From assembly GCF_004912165.1 (NCBI RefSeq), contig NZ_STGV01000009.1, positions 1 through 64,000 of the forward strand: 64,000 nucleotides of DNA. The letters are read 5' to 3'. The translations under genes and the position numbers were made by a program. This DNA comes from Peteryoungia ipomoeae (GTDB lineage Bacteria > Pseudomonadota > Alphaproteobacteria > Rhizobiales > Rhizobiaceae). The notes below the pieces were generated by a model. It was not told the origin of the DNA and did not search any database. It saw nothing but the letters and a program-made list of their open reading frames with translations. Within the stretch, counting starts at the first letter, position 1; every line of letters begins with the position of its first letter. Below, piece by piece: positions 16,549-24,697 of the stretch.

Positions 16549-17814
16549 ATGCGTCGTCTCATTGTATCCGCCGTGGCTCTCACGGCAGGAATGACCGCTT
16601 GTGCCTATGCTCAAGAAAAAACCGTCGTTGAGTTCGCCTACACCTATTCCTACCTCTTCGACGTCACGTTCCAGAAGATTCTCCCCAAGTTCCAGGCCGA
16701 GAACCCGGACATCGAAATCAAGGTCCGCTCCGCGTATAAGGACTACGAGGACGGCACCAACACCATCCTGCGCGAGGCTGTCTCAGGCAACCTTCCCGAC
16801 GTTACAATCCAAGGCTTGAATCGGCAGGCCATCCTAGTCGAGAAAGGCATTGCGAAGTCGCTCGAGCCATTCATTTCCGAGGAGGTCGACTTCTCCAGGG
16901 ACGGCTACCACGAGGCGATGCTCGACCTTGGGACCTCAAACGGCAGCGTGTACGGGTTGCCGTTCGCTATCTCGCTCCCGGTCGGCTACTACAATATGGA
17001 CCTGATGGCGAAAGCCGGCGTCACGGACGCCGCTAAGCTGCCCAAGACCTGGGACGAAGTCGTTGATCTGTGCGTTAAGATGCGGACCGCAGGCATAAAG
17101 ACGCCGATGTTCTGGACCTGGAACATCACGGGCAACTGGTTCCTCCAGTCGTTGATGTGGACACAGAACGAGCCACTGCTAAAGGCAGGCAAAGTTAACC
17201 TCGACAGCCCGGCCGGCCTGAATTCCCTCGAGACCATGAATAAGCTTTTCCGGGGTTGCGAGATGCCGAACTACTCCTTCAGCGACGCGCAGAAGGCATT
17301 CGCTGCTGGCCAGATCGCAATGTACTATACCTCAACATCCGAACTGGGAGCCGTCGAGCGATCTAAGGGCGATTGGACGCTGCTGACCAACGAGTTCCCT
17401 GGAATGGATGCTTCCGGTCCGGCGGGGCTTCCTGCGGGCGGCAATGCGGCCATGCTCGTGTCCGACTCCAAAGACCCTAAAAAGATCGAGGCTGCATGGA
17501 AGTGGCTGAAGTTCATCACTTCAGGCGAGGGCGCCGCCGACGTAGCTCGCACCACCGGGTACATGCCTCCGAACAAGGCCGCAAATGAAATTATCCTAGC
17601 CGATTTCTACAAGCAGAATCCAAATAAGGAGACCGCGGTGCGTCAACTTCCGCTTTTGCGGGAATGGCAGCCTTATCCCGGTGCAAACGGCCTTGCTATC
17701 ACGCAGGTCCTTTATGACGGTATCGAGTCCATCGTCACCGGTGAGGCCACTGATATGCCTACCCTCCAGAGCGAACTGCAGGAGGAGGTCAACGACCTCA
17801 TGCCAACAGAGTGA
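16549..17814 (+). CDS. Periplasmic solute-binding protein (UgpB-like)
   Basis: 421-residue binding protein of the extracellular solute-binding family 1. Signal peptide with cleavage near AYA/QE; mature part begins KTVVEFAYTYSYLFDVTFQK, followed by family-typical segments (GNLPDVTIQG; YGLPFAISLPVGYYN; KTWDEVVDLC; AFAAGQIAMYY; AAWKWLKFITSGEG). It should deliver substrate to the two permeases. A strong hairpin follows the stop, which often protects binding-protein mRNA so that it is made in excess. Substrate is inferred from the phosphatase genes downstream, not from the sequence itself. Confidence 0.88.
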   Translation: MRRLIVSAVALTAGMTACAYAQEKTVVEFAYTYSYLFDVTFQKILPKFQAENPDIEIKVRSAYKDYEDGTNTILREAVSGNLPDVTIQGLNRQAILVEKGIAKSLEPFISEEVDFSRDGYHEAMLDLGTSNGSVYGLPFAISLPVGYYNMDLMAKAGVTDAAKLPKTWDEVVDLCVKMRTAGIKTPMFWTWNITGNWFLQSLMWTQNEPLLKAGKVNLDSPAGLNSLETMNKLFRGCEMPNYSFSDAQKAFAAGQIAMYYTSTSELGAVERSKGDWTLLTNEFPGMDASGPAGLPAGGNAAMLVSDSKDPKKIEAAWKWLKFITSGEGAADVARTTGYMPPNKAANEIILADFYKQNPNKETAVRQLPLLREWQPYPGANGLAITQVLYDGIESIVTGEATDMPTLQSELQEEVNDLMPTE

Positions 17815-17823
17815 CATCTAACC

Positions 17824-17848
17824 GGGCGGCCCATGATACGGGCCGCCC
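17824..17848 (+). terminator. Intercistronic hairpin after the binding-protein gene
   Basis: Perfect 9-bp stem GGGCGGCCC/GGGCCGCCC with a 7-base loop, nine bases after the stop. No T run follows, so an attenuating or mRNA-stabilising element is more likely than a full terminator; the downstream genes are probably still in the operon. Confidence 0.65.
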
Positions 17849-17885
17849 GCCCAGACGATGAAAACCCGGAATGGAGGCGTTAGCC

Positions 17886-18731
17886 ATGGACGGCAAAGCA
17901 CTTGAATTCGTCATTTTAACTGACACCCATTTTCTTCCCCGCGGCGGCACGATGTATGGCATGGACCCGCGCGCGAGGCTGGACGCGGCTATCGAAGTCA
18001 TCAACCGCGACCATCCGGACTTGGAGTTTGTCGTGATCCTCGGTGATCTCGCAGACAATGGGGAGCGCGCTGCATACGAAAACTTGGCAGACTCAGTGAG
18101 CAAACTGGCCGCTCCGCTTGTGCTTATGATGGGTAACCATGATCGGCGAGGAGCCTTCCGCGAGTCTTTTCCTAAAGCCGACGACGACGGCACCGGTTTC
18201 ATCCAGGCGCTGCGTGTGCTTCCTCAAGCAAGCATCCTAACGCTCGACACACTTGATGAAGACGGAAACACGCACGTCGGCATTCTATGCCCAAAGCGTC
18301 TCGAGTTTCTCGAGAGATCGCTTCATGAAGCGCCGAAGGATCGTCCTCTCCTTCTCCTCCAACATCATCATTCCGGGAAAGTCGGCTTACGCTCCATGGA
18401 TCATTACAACGTGCGCAATGCGGAAGAGCAGTGGGCGGTATTCCAGCGGGCGGGTCGGAAACCCGATTACATGTTCCATGGGCATATCCATCGCCCCATC
18501 TTCGGACTGTGGCACGGCATACCATACCACATTCAACGCGGGGTCAATCATCAGGTAGGTTTCGACCTCGACACCGACGACAAGATACCGGGATCACTCG
18601 AAGGTCCGGATTACGCGCTTGTCCGTGTCAGCACGGATACTATCGCCGTCCATCATAGGCAGTTTCTATACGAGGGCCCTTCCTACTGGCTTCATGACGC
18701 CGATGCGGTCTCGGGGCGGTTCCCAGCATGA
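17886..18731 (+). CDS. Calcineurin-like metallophosphoesterase
   Basis: 281-residue phosphodiesterase of the class III cyclic-nucleotide PDE/GpdQ type. All metal-binding motifs are present: TDTHF (Asp-x-His), GDLADNG, GNHDRRG, the His in LLLQHHHSG, and FHGHIHR near the C-terminus. ATG at 17886 has GGAGG 8 bases upstream. No signal peptide, so it acts in the cytoplasm on imported substrate. Directly after a Ugp-like importer, the simplest role is hydrolysis of an imported phosphodiester such as a glycerophosphodiester. Overlaps the HAD gene by ATGA. Confidence 0.85.
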   Translation: MDGKALEFVILTDTHFLPRGGTMYGMDPRARLDAAIEVINRDHPDLEFVVILGDLADNGERAAYENLADSVSKLAAPLVLMMGNHDRRGAFRESFPKADDDGTGFIQALRVLPQASILTLDTLDEDGNTHVGILCPKRLEFLERSLHEAPKDRPLLLLQHHHSGKVGLRSMDHYNVRNAEEQWAVFQRAGRKPDYMFHGHIHRPIFGLWHGIPYHIQRGVNHQVGFDLDTDDKIPGSLEGPDYALVRVSTDTIAVHHRQFLYEGPSYWLHDADAVSGRFPA

Positions 18732-19477
18732 CCATCAGGCTTTCCTCATATAAGGCGATCCTCTGCGACCTCGATGGTTGTCTGATCGCAGGTGAAGTTG
18801 TTTTGCCAGGCGCGCGGGAGCTTTTGGCTGGATACGGCGATCGATTGATTGCTGTATCCAACAACTCTACCGATACGCCGACAACGCTCGCGTTGCGGCT
18901 CGCAAACCTCGGTCTCACTATCCCAGCGGACCGCATGGTCCTCGCCGGCGCGACGGCAATGGACATCCTGGCAAAAGATTTCCCAGGCGCTCGCGTGGCG
19001 GCCTTCGCCTCGCCTGCACTTCGAGCACACGCCGAAGCTTCCGGCCTTGTCCTCGCGGACGAGGACGTGGATTTCGTCTTCCTTGCCCGGGATATCTGCT
19101 TCTCGTATGAACGGCTTACCCGAATCGTCAATTTGGTCCGAACTGGGGCTGCCCTTCTGGTTGCAAACGTGGATGCAACGCATCCCGGTGCCCATGGAGG
19201 TATCGTCCCAGAAACCGGGGCTCTATTGGCAGCGGTTGCGACTTGTCTACCAAAACTAGAATATCGGTCGATTGGAAAGCCTGACGAGGCGCTATTTCAG
19301 ATTGCTCTCAAGATCGCCGGGGCGAAAGCTGGCGAGGCAATCTTCATTGGTGACAATCTCGATACCGATGGCAAAGGGGCACGCCGCATGAACATACCCT
19401 TTGCTCATATTGGCGGCACGGCTTTTGCTACTGTTAGAGAACTGGTTATTACCCGACCGCTTGAAGGCGCTCAATGA
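18728..19477 (+). CDS. HAD-family (NagD-like) phosphatase
   Basis: 249 residues with the four HAD motifs: DLDGCLIAG (nucleophile Asp), SNNST, the Lys in SIGKPDE, and FIGDNLDTD; the HAD-IIA cap lies between motifs II and III. It overlaps the phosphodiesterase gene and is probably the second step, removing phosphate from the monoester released by that enzyme. Alternatives are a phosphoglycolate-like or housekeeping phosphatase. Last gene of the transport operon. Confidence 0.85.
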   Translation: MTIRLSSYKAILCDLDGCLIAGEVVLPGARELLAGYGDRLIAVSNNSTDTPTTLALRLANLGLTIPADRMVLAGATAMDILAKDFPGARVAAFASPALRAHAEASGLVLADEDVDFVFLARDICFSYERLTRIVNLVRTGAALLVANVDATHPGAHGGIVPETGALLAAVATCLPKLEYRSIGKPDEALFQIALKIAGAKAGEAIFIGDNLDTDGKGARRMNIPFAHIGGTAFATVRELVITRPLEGAQ

Positions 19478-20297
19478 GCGCTTTATCCGTCTCTGGCAGG
19501 TGGCAGGAGGATGCGCCATGGCAGATTGGGCCGGAGGCGGAACGGTGGCCCTCGGCGTTAGATCGCTGAACGGAGATTGGCACAGCCCGCGGTCGAGTTG
19601 TTAACATCTAACGCCGTCCGTTCAATCCGCACCCGCCACTTCCAAAAACCGGAGTTCGGTTCTTCGCGGTGAGCTTCGGAGGCTCATTTTTTTGATCCAT
19701 AATGAACGACACGACACTAAGGCGGCCACCACACGAGGTCAAGCATCAGGAGAAAGGGGCGGCGGCAATAATACCCCGAAATTCTCGATGTTTCGGCTCG
19801 TGGTCTCCATTTGGTCCCCATCCCCCAATTGAATTACTACCGGAGGCGTAACACGCTGTCAGTAGGAAACTAGCCTGATCGAGTTGACCTGCGCGACGAA
19901 GGTCGGCTGGGGTGTAGTAGTGACGGTCGGTTGCGAGCAAGGGAGAGATAACTTTCCCCGCATCGTCATTTTGTTGGCGCCCTCGGCTCGCTTGTCGCTG
20001 CTGCGGATATAGCCGCGAGGTATTCGACTCATTGAGAAGGGAGAAAGGCGCTCTGCCCTCTCTCCCCCACAAGCACTAAACCGGTCTCCCCATGCTTCGG
20101 CCTGCGGCCTGCAGCACCGGCCGCATTTCCCTGAAATCCGTCTCGGCCCTCTGGGTGGGTGATCCCCCTCCGGTTTAGCGCTTGTCCCCCTCTCTCCAGC
20201 TGTTCCGCACGAGCTCGGGAGCAGGAGCGGGGCTCCTGCCCTCCCTTCGATTTCGGGAGGTCAAGGAGTGATCGCTTGCGCTTGTGGAGAGGGAAAG
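19478..20297. other. Non-coding stretch, no gene recognised
   Basis: About 820 bases with only weak, poorly coding open frames on either strand. One minus-strand frame around 19870-19990 reads somewhat protein-like (LLATDRHYYTPADLRRAGQL) but has no credible start. Could hold the promoter of the gene at 20298 and decayed sequence. Confidence 0.4.
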
Positions 20298-20579
20298 ATG
20301 ACAGAAAAGCTTGAGCTGCAACCCAACGAGCCATTGTCCGTGAAGGTCGAACGTCACCGAGCCGTCTACTTGGCAGCCGTCAACGGCGAGGGCGGCGCTG
20401 ACATGGATCAAGAAGCGAATGCACGTATGGAAATCATCAGGCACGCGCCGTCAGATCAGGATGAGAGAGATCAGAAGCTACTTTACGTAGCAGGGTATCT
20501 GATTGCCTCCAAGGGGAGCCTAAACCCTGAGGAAATGGAGCTTCTTCTTTCAGGCTCCACCTCACTATCGGGGCATTGA
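20298..20579 (+). CDS. Hypothetical protein
   Basis: 93 residues, ATG at 20298 with AGAGGG upstream; a longer in-frame start at 20268 is less likely. Charged, mostly helical (KVERHRAVYLAAVNGEGGAD; APSDQDERDQKLLYVAGYLI), no signal peptide or Cys. No family recognised. Converges with the small-gene cluster that ends at 20606. Confidence 0.5.
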   Translation: MTEKLELQPNEPLSVKVERHRAVYLAAVNGEGGADMDQEANARMEIIRHAPSDQDERDQKLLYVAGYLIASKGSLNPEEMELLLSGSTSLSGH

Positions 20580-20605
20580 TGATCAACAGGCATCTGGCCC
20601 TGAAA

Positions 20606-21037
20606 TCAGTAGTTGGTGGCAACCCATTCGCCGGATGCAGACTTGGCAAATCCAATGATGCGATCGAGAGGAGCTGCGTTCGGATTCCTCTTGATGGCCG
20701 CAACGCATGATACGCCTGGACCGCTGGCGTTCTCGTCACACTCTCCCAAAGCAAGGGTTACATCGGCTTCACCGCGGCCGGTCCTTAGAGGATTGCGGGC
20801 ATAAGCCTTGCGGTATGCGGCTAGAGCTTCCTCCTCTGTCGGTATCTCAAGCACAGGGGCCGGAGGTTCGGGAATTAGGGAGGGATTGGCTGCGATAAGG
20901 GCCGCGATCTCCGCATCAGTAGGGGCCCGAACAACCGGCTCTGGCTCCGGCATGACGAGATAAGTACCTCCAGCACCGGCGAGAATGCCGATACCTGCGG
21001 CTGCTACGATGAGAATGTTGCTGTTCATGTCATCCAC
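20606..21037 (-). CDS. Hypothetical membrane-anchored protein
   Basis: 143 residues (GTG at 21037; ATG at 21028 is an alternative). An N-terminal membrane anchor (NILIVAAAGIGILAGAGGTYL) is followed by a Pro/Glu-rich linker and a C-terminal domain with two Cys (LGECDEN; GVSCVAA) and a hydrophobic/aromatic end (SGEWVATNY). Starts immediately after the upstream gene's stop, so part of a four-gene leftward cluster. Function unknown; location beside the replication genes suggests plasmid biology. Confidence 0.6.
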   Translation of the reverse strand: MDDMNSNILIVAAAGIGILAGAGGTYLVMPEPEPVVRAPTDAEIAALIAANPSLIPEPPAPVLEIPTEEEALAAYRKAYARNPLRTGRGEADVTLALGECDENASGPGVSCVAAIKRNPNAAPLDRIIGFAKSASGEWVATNY

Positions 21038-21625
21038 TCAGTCATTCAGGTTGAACCAAGCGCGCTGCTTGACGCCCTTATCGTTCGGAATGTCGAAATA
21101 ATAAGGATCTGCGCGGCGAGGGCGGGGCTGAGTGATCTGCACCATGCACCCATTGTCTCGGTTGAAAACATCATTGTCGTTGTTCTGGTTGATCTGCCGG
21201 ATCGTGACACCCTTGCGCTCGTTTTCGCGCTTGTCACCAAATTGGGTACGGAAGGCGGCACGGTTGCTGCACTGGTTGACGGTCTTCGTGCACTGATCCT
21301 TGTCGTCTCGGCCCAAGAACGGCCGATCCCCATCGGTGCGGGAGGAAACGGCGGTCATGCCGGCAGGGCATTCCTCGTAAGGTTCATAGCCCGGTTTTCC
21401 GGCTTTTGCTTCATAGCAGATCGGCCAGGAGAAGCCGGGCTTCGCCATAGCTGATATGAGCCTTTTCATCGGGGGAACGCAGTAGGGGACGCCATGCCAT
21501 GACGGGCTTTGTGAGGCTGCGCACAAGAGGATCTGGCAACCCCATGAGGCATCCTCGGCCTTGGTAGATGCTGGAGAGATGGCAAGAGCCGCGAGACCGG
21601 CTGCGGCAAAAAGCACTGGTTTCAT
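21038..21625 (-). CDS. Hypothetical secreted Cys-rich protein
   Basis: 195 residues with a signal peptide (cleavage near TKAED). The mature part has about eight Cys (WGCQILLCAA; PYCVPP; PICYEA; EECPAG; DQCTKTVNQCSN; NGCMVQ), consistent with several disulfides in the periplasm. No family recognised, though the arrangement with neighbouring membrane proteins hints at an envelope complex. Stop is adjacent to the next gene's start. Confidence 0.65.
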   Translation of the reverse strand: MKPVLFAAAGLAALAISPASTKAEDASWGCQILLCAASQSPSWHGVPYCVPPMKRLISAMAKPGFSWPICYEAKAGKPGYEPYEECPAGMTAVSSRTDGDRPFLGRDDKDQCTKTVNQCSNRAAFRTQFGDKRENERKGVTIRQINQNNDNDVFNRDNGCMVQITQPRPRRADPYYFDIPNDKGVKQRAWFNLND

Positions 21626-21626
21626 A

Positions 21627-22031
21627 TCAGGTGTCCCTCTTGATCAAAGCTGCTGAAATTGCCGGCTCGGAAAAAGGTCTTTCGAGCGGAGTCCTGTGCT
21701 GGATGCGTTCGCCTGCGGCGTAGATGACGGCCGAGATCAGCGTGAAGCACGCAAACCAGGAAATGCCGATGCGATAGAGCAGTGGCTGATTGGGAATGTC
21801 CCGAGAAACCGCGGCGAAGGCTAGGAGCCCGACTAGGTAGCTGTCGAAGGACAAGTGACGCTTGTCGTGGAAAGCCAGCGACAGGATGAGAAGGAAGGCC
21901 GCTAGTAGCGCGTGGATCCACCAGAGTCTCTGCGCCGGGATTATGAGGGCGATCGAGAGGGAGATGGCAAGCAGCAAGCCAGCCAAGGGATCCGTTGCGA
22001 GAGAGTTCGCAATATGTGCGATGTCTGGCAA
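21627..22031 (-). CDS. Hypothetical multi-pass membrane protein
   Basis: 134 residues with four predicted hydrophobic segments (LAGLLLAISLSIALIIP; WIHALLAAFLLILSLAF; YLVGLLAFAAVS; GISWFACFTLISAVIYAAG). The hydrophilic tail ends at 21627, two bases before the secreted-protein start. Topology alone resembles small TrbC/VirB3-like or phage holin-like proteins, but no family is recognised. Confidence 0.6.
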   Translation of the reverse strand: MPDIAHIANSLATDPLAGLLLAISLSIALIIPAQRLWWIHALLAAFLLILSLAFHDKRHLSFDSYLVGLLAFAAVSRDIPNQPLLYRIGISWFACFTLISAVIYAAGERIQHRTPLERPFSEPAISAALIKRDT

Positions 22032-22630
22032 CTATCGGTCTGTCCTCTTCGGCTTGTTTCGCGCATCAGCAAAAGGAGGAGAGATCTCGCTTTTCCTCTC
22101 GGCCAATAGATTGAAGTCGGCGATCGGATGCCGATCTAGCGTCTTGTCGACGGCTTTGCGGCGCCATTCGTTCATGTCCAACACGTAGGTTCCCCACATC
22201 CCATACCGGGCGGCCATCGCGTTGGTCTGATAGGCGTAATATTGGGCGTTGATGTAAGGGGAATCGAGACGAGCCCAACCGACGCGCAGCATTTCGGCGG
22301 CGAGATCCACACCGTTAGCCGTGCATTGTGCGACGGGTATCCCATCGTTCGCGTAGGCCAGACCGACGCAAGTTGTGGGTCTGTTTCCGACAGTCCTTTT
22401 CAGCCAGGCCTTGGCGAAGGGACCGCATGGAACGGGGGTTGGAGCTTGTTGTTTCTCCAGGTCGCCCTAGGTGACCCTTGACGCCTAGGAAGCATATTGA
22501 GCGTTTCAACTTCCGCCGCAGTGACAAAGGGCGTCTGCGTAGCAGTTTGTACCCCAATGCAATTGAGGGTGAAACCGTTGACACATACAGGAGAGCCCAA
22601 GCACAAAATTGCATCTCGAAAAACAGTTCA
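22032..22630 (-). pseudogene. Frameshifted thermonuclease-like gene
   Basis: Two reading frames look coding. The C-terminal piece, open from 22466 to the stop at 22032, reads PCGPFAKAWLKRTVG, later VAQCTANGVDLAAEMLRVGW and MAARYGMWGTYV, which resembles the end of staphylococcal-nuclease-like proteins. The N-terminal piece lies one frame away (CVNGFTLNCIGVQTATQTPF then VTAAEVETLN) and runs into it near 22466-22480, where a one-base indel would join them. No normal start or signal peptide is seen at the 5' end, so it may also be truncated there. A sequencing error cannot be excluded. Confidence 0.5.
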
Positions 22631-22649
22631 GTTTCAATGCTTTATAGCT

Positions 22650-22665
22650 GTTCGCCGCGGCGAAC
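22650..22665. other. parS: Candidate parS partition site
   Basis: GTTCGCCGCGGCGAAC is a perfect 16-bp palindrome fitting GTTNNNNGCNNNNAAC, the consensus known for RepB-bound parS sites of repABC plasmids. It lies 667 bases downstream of the repC stop; parS sites downstream of repC are known for some repABC plasmids. Eight-base arms ACAGTTCA (22623-22630) and TGAACTGT (22670-22677) lie on either side, not exactly concentric. Confidence 0.75.
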
Positions 22666-23331
22666 TTTTTGAACTGTACTGGGTAGTGATGGAAAGAAGC
22701 ACAAGCGCGCAGTACAGAGCCTTTCTGAACCGTCTCATTGGTCGGAGTAGATGGAGCCGAGCCAACTACGCTGAACGAAATTTGCCTCAGCTTCCCCTCT
22801 GGCCGAGAAGCGATACCATATTCTCGAGGTGATTGAAATTAACCTGGGCTAGGCCGTGCCGCTTAGAAGATGACTTTCATCACTTCCAATGATCTAACAG
22901 TGCACGCTAAACGCAGGCGTTCTTTGGTCCACGAACACGTTGCTTGATGGGCATATCCCACACGTTCTTCGTGAAGTGGACGTCCGTAAATGTTCAGCGC
23001 CACCCGAGACGTACCGACGATTGCGATCCAATTGATCCCCACCGAATATCTCACGACAGGTTAACCTGCACTGCCGAATACAAGTTAGAGAAGAGCGAAA
23101 CATCCTGCCAAATATCTGACCACCAACCTTGTTAGCCTAAAAATCATTGGCTTGCCTTCCGTCTTATCTCCGCAACTGATGCTTCATTAAGCAAGTGCCG
23201 AACGGAGGTCATGCCCTGCCCTGCCCTGCTCCGAGTATCGCATTGTTATGTGTGGGACACCAATCTCAGCAAACCTCCGGTCAAGACAAATCAGCTTCAT
23301 AGCACGTGCGTATAGCTCTGACGTTAGCCAC
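22666..23331. other. Non-coding region downstream of repC
   Basis: No convincing gene. Contains a short tandem run of CCCTG units around 23213-23230 and otherwise only short shadow frames. Together with the parS-like site it may form the centromere/incompatibility region. Confidence 0.4.
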
Positions 23332-24543
23332 TCAACCTACCCTCCGAGCAACCGTCTCGGAACGTAGCTGAGCCATTACCATCGGGCCAAGCGAAAATTC
23401 CCCGTCTTCGGCGCGCTGCGTAAGGTTGCGCAGATAGCCGCCCGGCGAACTGATAAAGTTTGCTCGAGCTAGGATGCAGGCGATCGCGATCGCTGCATTC
23501 TCCGCCCCCATGACCTCGCAGGCTTTCTGATAGGCCGATGGACTGACCCCCAACATCGAGCGAACCACCACCGCGGCGGACATAAGGTCGCGCCAGTTTC
23601 CAACCGCCCCGCCTGGCCCATAATCCCGCATGTCTGGGCAGGCCTTCAGTACGATTGCCAACGGAAAGGCAGGGTCTCGACTGCCCGGTCTTGGGCTCTT
23701 TTGGCTCCACTTTTGCCCCTGCTCCTTTCCGGAGCTAGGTTCAAGTTCATAGATGGATTCGGATTTTGAATTCTGTATGTGCTGCTCATTGTGAGCATCA
23801 TTGGTGCTGTCATTTTCTGAATTTTCTTGAAAGCTCAACATGTTGAGCACTTCCTCCCGAAGCATCTCCATCTCTTCGAGGGCCTCCACCAGAATTTCTG
23901 TCGATGGTGAGCGCGGAAGCCGACTGATGATGGACAAATAGGTGTCCTCGACGACCTGCCAATTACCGCCAGCGCCTTCCTCGATTGCTGCGGAGATGAG
24001 CTTGCGCACATCGCGTCGGCAGATAGTGAGATTTTCCTTTGCCTTACGAAAGGCCGTCCGCTCGGCCGTGACCTGCTGGGCCAGATGCGCGAGCTCTTCC
24101 GATCGGGCCAGAAGAGGGGACAGGTCGAAGCCGAAGGCGCTTTCGATCTGTCCTTCTTTGTCCTTGCGGGCGTAACGTTTACCGTTGGCGCTGTCGCGAC
24201 GAATGATCAGTCCACCGTTTACCAATAGAGCCAGATGTCGGCGCAGCGTGGCACCAGCCATCTGGTGAGCTCGGAGCGCTAGCTGGGCGTTCGACGGAAA
24301 GACGACTAACTGGCCGTCCTGGCGTAGTTCCGCGTCGGGGAAAAAGCTCAGCAAAGCGTTCAGCACTGCAAGGCTGTTTGGAGCAAGTCCCAAGCGATCC
24401 ATGGCGGTTGCCGCATCGCGAAACACTTTCCACTTTTCGACGGATTTGCCCGCTGGGATCTCTGTTGTCGCCTGCTGTCGGCGCACCAGCGCAAGCGTCA
24501 TAGGTCGCCGCCCAAAGGGCGTCGTCACATTTCCCGTCTGCAT
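23332..24543 (-). CDS. repC: RepC replication initiator
   Basis: 403-residue initiator of repABC replicons, recognised from its N-terminal section (GRRPMTLALVRRQ; then KWKVFRDAATAMDRLGLAPN; ALLSFF; FPSNAQLALRAHQMAGATLRRHLALLV) and the C-terminal RepC_C region (NWRDLMSAAVVVRSMLGVSP; AYQKACEVMG; SPGGYLRNL). It binds an origin lying within its own coding sequence and is rate-limiting for copy number. Third gene of the leftward repABC operon; translation is controlled by the antisense RNA in the repB-repC gap. Confidence 0.95.
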   Translation of the reverse strand: MQTGNVTTPFGRRPMTLALVRRQQATTEIPAGKSVEKWKVFRDAATAMDRLGLAPNSLAVLNALLSFFPDAELRQDGQLVVFPSNAQLALRAHQMAGATLRRHLALLVNGGLIIRRDSANGKRYARKDKEGQIESAFGFDLSPLLARSEELAHLAQQVTAERTAFRKAKENLTICRRDVRKLISAAIEEGAGGNWQVVEDTYLSIISRLPRSPSTEILVEALEEMEMLREEVLNMLSFQENSENDSTNDAHNEQHIQNSKSESIYELEPSSGKEQGQKWSQKSPRPGSRDPAFPLAIVLKACPDMRDYGPGGAVGNWRDLMSAAVVVRSMLGVSPSAYQKACEVMGAENAAIAIACILARANFISSPGGYLRNLTQRAEDGEFSLGPMVMAQLRSETVARRVG

Positions 24544-24637
24544 TATCTCTCACCTTTCAGTAGGCAATAGAAAAACGCTCACCAAAATGGTGCCAAAGAC
24601 TCTTGACGATGTCTCCCGGAAATGCGAATCTGAGCTT

Positions 24638-24692
24638 GCTAAGAAACAGATTGGGCTTCCGGAACGGCGACGTTTTGGGGGCCTTTTCTTTT
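24638..24692 (+). ncRNA. Predicted counter-transcribed RNA (inc-alpha) between repB and repC
   Basis: repABC plasmids carry a short antisense RNA in this gap that lowers RepC translation. On the plus strand I see TTGACG at 24603-24608, a 17-base spacer to GAATCT (weak -10), and at 24659-24678 an 8-bp stem CCGGAACG/CGTTTTGG with loop GCGA (two G-U pairs) followed by T-rich GGGCCTTTTCTTTT, a good intrinsic terminator. The conserved stretch with AGATTCGCATTTCC on the opposite strand is typical of this region. Ends are predictions. Confidence 0.7.
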
Positions 24693-24697
24693 GCGGT

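Noticed and set aside
19746..20072. 108-residue minus-strand frame downstream of the HAD gene
   Set aside because: One stretch looks protein-like but start and ends do not, and no family is recognised.
23213..23230. Short CCCTG tandem run downstream of repC as an iteron
   Set aside because: Only about three short units; repABC plasmids do not rely on iterons and the origin lies in repC.
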